12,333 nucleotides of DNA, taken from positions 1-12,333 of the forward strand of contig JASHTD010000080.1 of NCBI GenBank assembly GCA_030040725.1, in the 5' to 3' direction. Each line of letters starts with the position of its first letter. The first letter of the stretch is position 1. A program made the position numbers and the translations under genes. The notes under the pieces are model-generated. The model did not search any database, was not told where the DNA came from, and saw nothing but the letters and a program-made list of their open reading frames with translations. The DNA is from Candidatus Sulfotelmatobacter sp. Its GTDB lineage: Bacteria > Acidobacteriota > Terriglobia > Terriglobales > Acidobacteriaceae. This document shows, one piece after another, positions 6,154 through 12,268 of this stretch.

Positions 6154-7218
6154 ATGAGCTTCTCCCCAAAATTCCATTCAGATTTGAATCTGGCGGCCGG
6201 AACCTCGGCAGCAGAATCGGGTTCTAAAGAGGGTATGGCCAGCCTGTCTCCGGTGCGCCGTCCTGCCCGAATCCTGGTCGTCGATGATCAGCCTACGATT
6301 GCCGACCTGATGAATCAACTCCTGACGATGAGCGGCTACGATGTCGTGACCGCGACTGACGCGCAGCAGGCCGAGGCAGAAGTTCATCGCCAGCCACCCG
6401 ATTTGATTCTCTCCGACGTGAGAATGCCTGGAAAATCGGGCTACGAATTTTGCCGCGATTTGAAAAGCGATCCGTCGACACGGCTGATTCCTTTTGTTCT
6501 GATCACCGGCCTGAGCGACAGCGCGGACAAGGTTCGCGGCATTGAAGCGGGCGCGGACGATTTTCTGAACAAGCCGGTGCTGGCCGAAGAGTTGAAGGCG
6601 CGAGTCAAATCGCTGCTGCGGATGAAGGAATTTACCGACGAACTGGAAACGGTGGATTCGGTTTTGTGCACACTGGGATTGATTGTCGAGGGTCGCGATC
6701 CTTATACCGAAGGACATTGCGAGCGCCTGGCCGAAGGCGCCGCGAGCCTTGGCAAACATTTGGGCCTGGATCAGGATTCGATTGTCGCGTTGCGACGCGG
6801 TGGTTTTTTGCACGATCTGGGAAAGATCGCGGTTCCGGATGCAATTTTGAAGAAGGGAAGCGATCTCTCGGTGAAAGAATGGGAGATCATGCGGCAGCAT
6901 CCCCTCATCGGAGAGAACATTTGCCGGCCGCTCAAGTCACTGCGCCTGGTGCTGCCGATCATCCGGCATCATCATGAGCACATCAACGGATCGGGCTATC
7001 CGGATGGATTGCGGGCAAGCGAGATCCCGCTTCTGCCGCGGATCTTGCAGGTAGTTGACGTCTACGACGCCTTGCGCACAGCAAGGCCTTATAAGCCGGC
7101 GCAATCTCACGAACAGGCCGCGCAGGCCATGCGCGAGGAGGCCCGCCAGGGCTTGTGGGACGCCGAACTGGTCGACGAGTTCTTCAGTATGCTCGCTTTG
7201 CAGCAAAGCGCGGCATAG
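6154..7218 (+). CDS. Response regulator with HD-GYP output domain (predicted c-di-GMP phosphodiesterase)
   Basis: The protein has 354 residues in two domains. The receiver domain (about 38-155) has VVDDQ with D44/D45, the phosphoacceptor D88 in LILSDVRMPG, T118 in VLITGLS and K140 in LNKPV, so all phosphotransfer residues are present. The HD-GYP domain (about 168-350) has RDPYTEGHCERLAE, the metal-binding pair H220-D221 in FLHDLGKIAVPD, H249, H273-H274 and the GYP motif 281-283, then D302 in VVDVYDAL and RPYKP. This predicts hydrolysis of cyclic-di-GMP to GMP, controlled by a histidine kinase that is not in the window. The usual HHERWDGxGYP reads HHEHINGSGYP here. The start at 6154 is supported by AAAAAGG 6 nt upstream; M28 at 6235 is an alternative. 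A 7-bp hairpin lies in its last codons. Confidence 0.95.
   Translation: MSFSPKFHSDLNLAAGTSAAESGSKEGMASLSPVRRPARILVVDDQPTIADLMNQLLTMSGYDVVTATDAQQAEAEVHRQPPDLILSDVRMPGKSGYEFCRDLKSDPSTRLIPFVLITGLSDSADKVRGIEAGADDFLNKPVLAEELKARVKSLLRMKEFTDELETVDSVLCTLGLIVEGRDPYTEGHCERLAEGAASLGKHLGLDQDSIVALRRGGFLHDLGKIAVPDAILKKGSDLSVKEWEIMRQHPLIGENICRPLKSLRLVLPIIRHHHEHINGSGYPDGLRASEIPLLPRILQVVDVYDALRTARPYKPAQSHEQAAQAMREEARQGLWDAELVDEFFSMLALQQSAA
7194..7210 (+). terminator. Perfect 7-bp stem in the last codons of the HD-GYP gene
   Basis: CGCTTTG (7194-7200), loop CAG, CAAAGCG (7204-7210), ending 5 nt before the stop codon. It is followed 28 nt later by a CTTTTT run (7238-7243) that has its own 4-bp stem, CCAA-CCGC-TTGG (7226-7237). 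The pair could serve as a 3'-end structure; it is not a classic intrinsic terminator. Confidence 0.35.
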
Positions 7219-7355
7219 GCGCGTTCCAACCGCTTGGCTTTTTCTGCTGGCGTACAATAGCGCAGCGATTTCGTAGGCAACGACTCGGAGGCGGGCAACA
7301 TCCTACTCCTTCTATGTGGCGAAACTAGCAGCCGCATGGACACTCGATTCGAACC

Positions 7356-8168
7356 GTGAACTACAGCATCGTCATCCCGGCCTACAACGAAGGCAAGCGC
7401 CTGGGGCCGACTCTGGAAAAAGTTTTGGCCTACGTTCGCCGGCAGGGGTGGGATGCGGAGGTGATTGTCGTCAACGACGGCTCGCGTGACAATACAGCCG
7501 AAATCGTCCGCAGATTCGCGGAAACCAATCCGCAGTTGCGGCTGGTGGAAAATCCAGGCAACCGCGGCAAAGGATACAGCGTTCGCCACGGCATGCTGAA
7601 GGCGCAGGGAGAAATCATCGTATTCAGCGACGCCGATCTCTCATCGCCGATCGAAGAGATGCCAAAGCTGCTACAGGCGATCGCGGAAGGCGCGGATATC
7701 GCCATCGGATCGCGCTGGCTGCAGGCCAAGTTGCAGACCACGCGGCAGTCGCTCCACCGGCAATTCTTCGGAAGAATCTTCAACGCATTGAACCGGATCA
7801 TCCTGGGCCTTCATTTCAAAGACACGCAATGTGGGTTTAAAGCCTTCACCCGCCCTGCCGCGCAGACCATTCTGCCGCTGCAGCAGATCGAGCGCTGGGG
7901 ATTCGATCCGGAAATTCTTTTTCTGGCGCGCAAGTTCGGATTCCGCGTGGTAGAGGTTCCGGTGCGCTGGGGACACGTAGGCGGGACGCGCATTAATCCT
8001 TTAGTCGACGGCGCGCGCATGTTTCAGGAGATGCTGCGCATCCGCTGGAACAGCATGGCTGGGAAATACAGCGGCAGTCGTTCATCAGCAACCGCCGCTT
8101 TGCCAACAGCCGCGGCGGCGGCTGCGCAACCCGTTAAGACGCTGAGTGGGCCTGGACCACAGGCGTGA
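7356..8168 (+). CDS. Family 2 glycosyltransferase, dolichyl/polyprenyl-phosphate glucosyltransferase type
   Basis: The enzyme likely moves a sugar from a nucleotide-sugar to a polyprenyl-phosphate carrier at the inner membrane, for cell-surface glycan building. The 270 residues show the GT-A fold: YSIVIPAYNEGKRL (3-16), VIVVNDGSRDNTAEI (36-50), NRGKGYSVRHGM, the metal-binding DAD in FSDADLSSPIEE (residues 92-94), IGSRW, and FKDTQCGFKAF then ERWGFDPEILFLARK. The last two are marks of the ALG5/DPG-synthase subgroup. No membrane helix is present, unlike longer members. The start is GTG at 7356: an in-frame stop at 7326-7328 and the conserved N-terminus leave no other sensible choice. The C-terminus (about 240-270) is a low-complexity tail with six Ala in a row. 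A TACAAT at 7253-7258 could be a -10 box. Confidence 0.93.
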   Translation: MNYSIVIPAYNEGKRLGPTLEKVLAYVRRQGWDAEVIVVNDGSRDNTAEIVRRFAETNPQLRLVENPGNRGKGYSVRHGMLKAQGEIIVFSDADLSSPIEEMPKLLQAIAEGADIAIGSRWLQAKLQTTRQSLHRQFFGRIFNALNRIILGLHFKDTQCGFKAFTRPAAQTILPLQQIERWGFDPEILFLARKFGFRVVEVPVRWGHVGGTRINPLVDGARMFQEMLRIRWNSMAGKYSGSRSSATAALPTAAAAAAQPVKTLSGPGPQA

Positions 8169-8180
8169 GCCTTTTAGGCT
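8168..8180. terminator. Small hairpin between convergent glycosyltransferase and leuB
   Basis: AGCCT-TTT-AGGCT starts at the last base of the glycosyltransferase stop codon, in the 27-bp gap between two convergent stops. It could end transcription from either side, but no T run follows on either strand. Confidence 0.3.
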
Positions 8181-8195
8181 TGGATTGACGAGCAT

Positions 8196-9284
8196 CTACG
8201 CCGCGACGGCAGAGAGCTTCATGGCTTCAACTACTTTCCTTCCCATCTCTGAAGTCGAAACCGGAGTCTGCCCCGCATGCGCAAGATCAGAAGTTCGTGC
8301 GCCTTTTTCGAGCACGTAACTCACCGCATTTTCGATGCAAGCGGCTTCCCGCTCCAGTTGAAACGAATAGCGCAAGAGCATGGCCGCAGAAAGAATCGCT
8401 CCCAGAGGATTGGCGATTCCATTTCCCGCAATGCTGGGCGCCGAACCGTGCACCGGCTCATAAAGTCCGATTTTGCCGCCGATGCTCGCGGAAGCAAGCA
8501 AGCCCAACGAGCCGACAATCGCGCCCGCCTGGTCGGACAAAATATCGCCAAACATGTTTTCGGTGAGTACCACGTCGAACTCTTTGGGATGCTGCACCAA
8601 CGACATCGCGGCAGAATCCACGTACATGTGCGAGAGCTGCACATCGGGAAAATCTTTGGCACAACGAGTGACCACCTCGCGCCAGAGCCGCGAGCACTCG
8701 AGGACGTTCGCTTTGTCGACTGACAAGACTCTATTGCGGCGCTTCGCCGCGAGTTCGAAAGCGACGCGGGCGATGCGTTCGATTTCAGGCTCGCTGTAGG
8801 TCATGGTGTTGATGGCGAGGCGCTGGCCGGGTGCTCCGGTTATCGAACGCGGCTCGCCGAAATAAAGGCCGCCGAGCAACTCGCGCACAATCATGATGTC
8901 TGTGCCGCGAACCACCTCAGCCCGCAGCGGAGAGCAATCTTCGATAGCAGGAAAGCAGACCGCGGGACGCAGGTTTGCGTAGGCGCCAAGTTCGCGGCGC
9001 AGCCGCAGCAGCCCGGCTTCCGGACGAAGATGATTGGGATTCTTATCGAAGGCCGGACTTCCCACGGCTCCGAGCAAGACCGCGGAAGAATCGAGGCATG
9101 CGTGCAGCGTATCGGGAGGCAGCGGATCATTCGCCACCGCAAGCGCTGCACCGCCAACATTTTTTTGTTGCAGTTGAAGCTGATGGCCGAACGAGATGGC
9201 TACGGCTTGCAGGACGAGAACGGCCTGATCGGTAACTTCGGGGCCGATGCCATCGCCGGGGAGGATGCAGAGCTTCAGCAACAT
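8196..9284 (-). CDS. leuB: 3-isopropylmalate dehydrogenase
   Basis: LeuB oxidatively decarboxylates 3-isopropylmalate to 2-oxoisocaproate, the third step specific to leucine synthesis. The 362 residues are full length: ILPGDGIGPEV (7-17), GAVGSPAFDKNPNHLRPE, ELGAYANLRP with the substrate-binding arginines (residues 94-106), VRELLGGLYFG, SVDKANVL (Lys191), MYVDSAAM with D223, and TENMFGDILSD with the metal-binding aspartates D247 and D251. The coenzyme loop reads YEPVHGSAPSIAGNGIANP (275-293). The usual Asp of GSAPDIAGK, which contacts the adenosine ribose of NAD and discriminates against NADP, is Ser284 here, and the usual Lys is Asn288. No Shine-Dalgarno precedes the ATG; a TACACT (9299-9294) lies 9 nt upstream. 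It is the third gene of a leuA-VOC-leuB run, 85 nt after the VOC stop. Confidence 0.96.
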   Translation of the reverse strand: MLLKLCILPGDGIGPEVTDQAVLVLQAVAISFGHQLQLQQKNVGGAALAVANDPLPPDTLHACLDSSAVLLGAVGSPAFDKNPNHLRPEAGLLRLRRELGAYANLRPAVCFPAIEDCSPLRAEVVRGTDIMIVRELLGGLYFGEPRSITGAPGQRLAINTMTYSEPEIERIARVAFELAAKRRNRVLSVDKANVLECSRLWREVVTRCAKDFPDVQLSHMYVDSAAMSLVQHPKEFDVVLTENMFGDILSDQAGAIVGSLGLLASASIGGKIGLYEPVHGSAPSIAGNGIANPLGAILSAAMLLRYSFQLEREAACIENAVSYVLEKGARTSDLAHAGQTPVSTSEMGRKVVEAMKLSAVAA

Positions 9285-9369
9285 GCGGGAGTCAGTGTAA
9301 CGGAAAGCGTATCGGGCGGCCAGCAGTTTGCATTCGCGTGAGTCGCTTCTCTTGGCGTCGCTTCGATGC

Positions 9370-9735
9370 TCACTTCGGATCCGAACCGAAGCGGATTACA
9401 TTCCCGTCCGGATCCTCAACGTGCATCTCCAGCGCCCAGGGAAAATTCGTCGGGGGCATTCGTATCGCGACACCTCGCGCTACGTACTCCTCATGCAGTC
9501 GCTCCACATCTTGCACGCCGATCCACAACCATGCCTTGCCTGCGCCTTGTCCCTGGCGGCAAAGATAAATGCCCGCGCGGTCACGGTTCACGCTGGTAAA
9601 TTCGTCGGTACCCCAGTCAACATTTTTGAAACCAAGACGATCAATGTAGAAGCGTACGGCGCGCTCCATGTCTTCGACGCGGAGGATGGGCTGTCCACCT
9701 TCAAAGCGCACCGGCGGCTTGGTGGAATCGACCAT
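9370..9735 (-). CDS. VOC superfamily (glyoxalase/bleomycin-resistance fold) protein
   Basis: This 121-residue protein has a single VOC module pair: ILRVEDMERAVRFYIDRLGF (17-36), then WLWIGVQDVERLHEEYVARG (69-88) and ALEMHVEDPDGNVIRFG (101-117). E103 lies where many VOC enzymes place a metal ligand, but a full ligand set cannot be assigned by eye. VOC proteins include glyoxalase I, ring-cleaving dioxygenases, epimerases and antibiotic-binding proteins; the activity here is unknown. I chose ATG 9735 over an in-frame GTG at 9759 because the VOC pattern starts only 14 residues later and neither start has a strong Shine-Dalgarno. It sits 48 nt after leuA and 85 nt before leuB on the same strand, so it is probably co-expressed with leucine synthesis. 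Confidence 0.88.
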   Translation of the reverse strand: MVDSTKPPVRFEGGQPILRVEDMERAVRFYIDRLGFKNVDWGTDEFTSVNRDRAGIYLCRQGQGAGKAWLWIGVQDVERLHEEYVARGVAIRMPPTNFPWALEMHVEDPDGNVIRFGSDPK

Positions 9736-9783
9736 GGAAGATCGATTTCCACTATACACGCGGGCAGAAAAACATGAGGGAGC

Positions 9784-11130
9784 TTACACGCCCCACAAAT
9801 AATCTTCTTGATCGTGGTGCTGCTCGATGCCTACCGGCAGAGGAACTCCGAACCCGTTGGGCTGGGCAGCGATGGGGAACGCCTTCACAGGTTCCTGGTT
9901 CGAATTGCCGGCCGCTGCGGCGGCAGCGGTCGCCAAGGGTTCGAACAGCGGAGTCGCCGAAGAGGCAGGCTTGTGCGTCTCGCGGATCAACTCCAGCAGG
10001 TGATGATCTTCCACATGCTTGATCTTGTCGGCAAGGCGAACGAAGCGCCGGTAAATATCGTCAAGCGCGCGGCGATCGAACTCATATCCGAGCTGCTCGC
10101 AGCGAATAGCTAGCGCGTGACGTCCTGAATGCTTGCCGAGCACCAGCTTGGAGTCGGGCACGCCCACCGACTGCGGGGTCATAATTTCGTAGGTAAGCGG
10201 GTTTTTGAGGACGCCATCCTGATGGATGCCAGCTTCGTGGGCAAAGGCGTTGCGGCCGATGACCGCTTTATTGGGCTGCACCGGCACACCGACGATTTCA
10301 CTCAGCATCTGGCTAGCGGGAAATAAATGCTCGGCAGCGATCGCGGTTTCGCAGGGATACCGGTCGTGGCGAACTCGCATTGCCATGACAATCTCTTCCA
10401 GGGCGGCGTTTCCAGCACGCTCGCCGATGCCGTTGATGGTGCACTCGACCTGTCGCGCACCGGCCGCGATCGCCGCCATGGAGTTAGCGACTGCCATCCC
10501 GAGATCGTTATGGCAGTGTGCAGAAATAGTAACTTTCTGGGCGCCTTTCACCCTGCGCCGGATGGTGGCAATCAATTCTCCATATTCGGCAGGAATACTG
10601 TAGCCGACCGTATCCGGAATATTGAGCGTGGTTGCTCCCGCCTCGATGACGACTTCGAGCACCCGGCATAGAAATTCCGGATCGGTGCGGGTTGCATCTT
10701 CAGGAGAAAATTCGACGTCATCGCAGAACGATTTGGCGAGCGCGACCGACTCGCGCGCCTGCGCGAGACATTCCTCGCGGCTAATGCGCAGCTTGTATTT
10801 CAAATGGATATCGGATGTGGCAAGGAACACGTGAATGCGGGGATGAGCGGCATCTTTTAAGGCTTCCCAGGCACGCTCGATATCGGCAGGGCAGGCGCGC
10901 GCGAGTCCGGCGATAATTGGACGCCGGATCACGGCAGAGATCGCCTTCACGGCTTCGAAATCGCCATCGGAAGCGATGGGAAACCCGGCTTCGATCACGT
11001 CGACGCCCAGGCGGTCGAGCTGATGCGCCAGGCGCAACTTCTCCTGGTGATTCATGCTGCAGCCGGGCGATTGCTCGCCATCGCGAAGGGTGGTGTCGAA
11101 AACCGTAACGCGTGCCTGCTCCATAGCCAT
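9784..11130 (-). CDS. leuA: 2-isopropylmalate synthase without C-terminal regulatory domain
   Basis: LeuA condenses acetyl-CoA with 2-oxoisovalerate to 2-isopropylmalate, the first committed step to leucine. The catalytic TIM barrel (about 6-270) has FDTTLRDGEQSPG with R16 and D17, the metal motif HCHND (H205, H207), and the LeuA-type GARQVECTINGIGERAGNAALEE (224-246). Subdomains I-II follow, with FAHEAGIHQDG and LVLGKHSGRHAL (329-340), ending near residue 386. The family normally continues for 100 or more residues as the leucine-binding dimer domain. Here only about 60 residues remain, of low complexity (SSATPLFEPLATAAAAAAG ... QEDYLWGV). The total of 448 compares with about 510-520 usually. 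AAGGA (11141-11137) lies 6 nt before the ATG. leuC and leuD are not adjacent. The barrel's LeuA-specific blocks argue against homocitrate or citramalate synthase, but that is not excluded. Confidence 0.93.
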   Translation of the reverse strand: MAMEQARVTVFDTTLRDGEQSPGCSMNHQEKLRLAHQLDRLGVDVIEAGFPIASDGDFEAVKAISAVIRRPIIAGLARACPADIERAWEALKDAAHPRIHVFLATSDIHLKYKLRISREECLAQARESVALAKSFCDDVEFSPEDATRTDPEFLCRVLEVVIEAGATTLNIPDTVGYSIPAEYGELIATIRRRVKGAQKVTISAHCHNDLGMAVANSMAAIAAGARQVECTINGIGERAGNAALEEIVMAMRVRHDRYPCETAIAAEHLFPASQMLSEIVGVPVQPNKAVIGRNAFAHEAGIHQDGVLKNPLTYEIMTPQSVGVPDSKLVLGKHSGRHALAIRCEQLGYEFDRRALDDIYRRFVRLADKIKHVEDHHLLELIRETHKPASSATPLFEPLATAAAAAAGNSNQEPVKAFPIAAQPNGFGVPLPVGIEQHHDQEDYLWGV

Positions 11131-11154
11131 ATTGATTCCTTAGAAAAGAAAACC

Positions 11155-11170
11155 AAAGAGTTAACTCTTT
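11155..11170. promoter_or_regulatory. Perfect 16-bp palindrome in the leuA leader
   Basis: AAAGAGTTAACTCTTT is its own reverse complement over 16 bases and lies 24 bp before the leuA ATG, between the candidate leuA promoter and its ribosome site. It may be an operator for the divergent LysR protein or another repressor. In RNA it could fold as a 6-bp stem with a TTAA loop. The central GTTAAC shares GTT/AAC halves with the dyad at 11205-11224. Confidence 0.55.
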
Positions 11171-11200
11171 ATGCTACGGATCGGCAGTACTGAAGCAAAA

Positions 11201-11206
11201 CTTATA
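11201..11206 (-). promoter_or_regulatory. Candidate -10 box of leuA
   Basis: TATAAG on the minus strand, in the AT-rich centre of the leuA/lysR gap. Initiation near 11194 would give a leader of about 64 nt holding the 16-bp palindrome. No good -35 box is seen 17 bp upstream (ATCGCT), which would fit a promoter that needs an activator. Confidence 0.35.
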
Positions 11207-11224
11207 ATTGTTTAGTAACTATTA
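11205..11224. promoter_or_regulatory. Imperfect 20-bp dyad, likely LysR-type operator
   Basis: The pattern TAATnGTTnnnnAACnATTA is symmetric at 14 of 20 positions. It overlaps the candidate leuA -10 and the -35 region of the lysR promoter, the usual place for a LysR-type recognition site controlling divergent genes. A T-N11-A (T11209, A11221) lies inside it. Confidence 0.5.
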
Positions 11225-11240
11225 GCGATACTGCTATAAT
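11211..11240 (+). promoter_or_regulatory. Promoter of the LysR-type regulator, extended -10
   Basis: TGCTATAAT (11232-11240) is a perfect extended -10 element. The region 17-18 bp upstream reads TTTAGT, a poor -35 as is common with extended -10 promoters. Initiation near 11247 gives a leader of about 36 nt. ATTAGC (11221-11226) and GCTAAT (11248-11253) are inverted around the -10, suggesting autoregulation. Confidence 0.6.
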
Positions 11241-11263
11241 AAGCGCGGCTAATGAACCATGAA

Positions 11264-11281
11264 GTGTTATTAGGATTACAC
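11264..11281. promoter_or_regulatory. Imperfect dyad over the lysR ribosome binding site
   Basis: GTGTTATTAGGATTACAC is symmetric at 12 of 18 positions (GTGTnAT-N4-ATnACAC). It encloses the AGGA ribosome site and ends 1 nt before the ATG at 11283. It may be an operator, or an RNA fold covering the start. Confidence 0.35.
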
Positions 11282-11282
11282 G

Positions 11283-12200
11283 ATGGAACTTTCGCAACTG
11301 GAAGTCTTCCTCGCCGTGGCGAGGGAGCATCGTTTTTCGCGCGCGGCCGAAAAGCTTTATCGCACGCAATCGGCGGTTAGCCAGACCATCCGCAAGCTCG
11401 AGGATGAACTGGGCGAGCCTTTATTTGACCGTTCGTCGCGCGAGGGCGTGCTGACCGACGCCGGGCAGGTACTGTTCGAGTACGCGGAAAAGTTACTGAA
11501 CCTGCGACGCGACGCGCACGAATCGCTCACCGAATTGCGGGAATTGCAAAAAGGCAAGCTGGTGATTGCGGCCAACGAATTCACCGCGCTTTATCTGCTG
11601 CCGGTGTTGGCGGAATTCCGGCGGCTGCACCCCATGATCAAAATTACGGTGCAGCGCTCGCTGGGCAGCCGTATTCCAGATGAGGTTTTGCAGCACGGCG
11701 CCGAACTGGGCGTGCTGTCGTATAAGCCGGAGGAGCCGCGGCTGCACTCGATCGTCGCTTACCTCGACGAACTGGCGCTGGTTGTTCCGCCGAAGCATCC
11801 CCTGGCCTCGGCCAGGGAGGTGAGTATTCGCCAGCTGGGCGCGGAATCATTTGTGGCCCACATCGTCTCGTCGCCCTACAGGGAAAAAGTGTTGCAGACA
11901 TTTCAGAAGTACAAAACCCCGCTGCACATGGATCTGGAACTGCCTACGTTGCAAGCCATCAAGCAATTTGTCGCGATGGGGAACGGCGTAGCGCTGATGC
12001 CCGAAATCAGCGTGGAAACGGAAGTGGCGCGAGGCGAACTGGTACGGGTTCCGGTGCGCGAGCTGCGCGTACAGCGCAAGCTGCGGTTGATCTATCGAAA
12101 AGAAGCCGGACTCTCGCATGCCGCGAGGGCGTTCCTGAAGGTCGCGGAAGCGGTTGCGCACGAAAGAGTGGGACGCTACCGCTTTCAGCGTGAAAGCTAG
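11283..12200 (+). CDS. LysR-type transcriptional regulator, divergent from leuA
   Basis: This 305-residue protein has the LysR layout. The winged HTH is at residues 1-60 (MELSQLEVFLAVAREHRFSR, then AAEKLYRTQSAVSQTIRKLE and LFDRSSREGVLTDAG). A linker helix follows (about 61-90), then the periplasmic-binding-protein-like effector domain from KGKLVIAANEF (90-100) to the end, including GVALMPEISVE. It is of the CysL/CbbR general type. AGGA lies 7 nt before the ATG. It faces away from leuA across 152 bp, the classic arrangement in which a LysR protein controls the divergent gene and itself, so leucine-pathway control is a reasonable inference; 2-isopropylmalate or a related intermediate would be a natural effector. 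E. coli leuO is likewise divergent from the leu operon, but I do not claim orthology. A 7-bp hairpin covers its last codons. Confidence 0.93.
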   Translation: MELSQLEVFLAVAREHRFSRAAEKLYRTQSAVSQTIRKLEDELGEPLFDRSSREGVLTDAGQVLFEYAEKLLNLRRDAHESLTELRELQKGKLVIAANEFTALYLLPVLAEFRRLHPMIKITVQRSLGSRIPDEVLQHGAELGVLSYKPEEPRLHSIVAYLDELALVVPPKHPLASAREVSIRQLGAESFVAHIVSSPYREKVLQTFQKYKTPLHMDLELPTLQAIKQFVAMGNGVALMPEISVETEVARGELVRVPVRELRVQRKLRLIYRKEAGLSHAARAFLKVAEAVAHERVGRYRFQRES

Positions 12201-12226
12201 AAGGGAAACGGCAGCAAACTTTTGCT
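12181..12226 (+). terminator. Tandem hairpins at the lysR 3' end
   Basis: GCTTTCA-GCG-TGAAAGC (12181-12197) is a perfect 7-bp stem abutting the stop codon. AGCAA-ACTT-TTGCT (12213-12226, allowing loop slip) follows and leads into a T/C-rich run (12227-12260). Together they could end transcription between the convergent genes, though a clean T tract is missing. Confidence 0.35.
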
Positions 12227-12268
12227 TCAGTCTTCTTCTATTCTCGGATTCTCTTCTCTTGAAGTTGG

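Noticed and set aside
5942..6169. N-terminal extension of the secreted protein to an ATG at 6169
   Set aside because: It would bury the signal peptide and overlap the start of the divergent HD-GYP gene.
6178..6900. 240-codon minus-strand frame
   Set aside because: Shadow of the receiver/HD-GYP gene, whose motifs are unmistakable on the plus strand.
9736..9800. Frameshift hiding a LeuA regulatory domain
   Set aside because: Only 48 bp separate leuA from the VOC start, and no regulatory-domain-like residues are seen in other frames of the tail.
11131..11282. T-box riboswitch or leucine leader-peptide attenuator before leuA
   Set aside because: No T-box sequence, no Leu-rich short ORF and no terminator hairpin with a T run; the gap is too short for a T-box.
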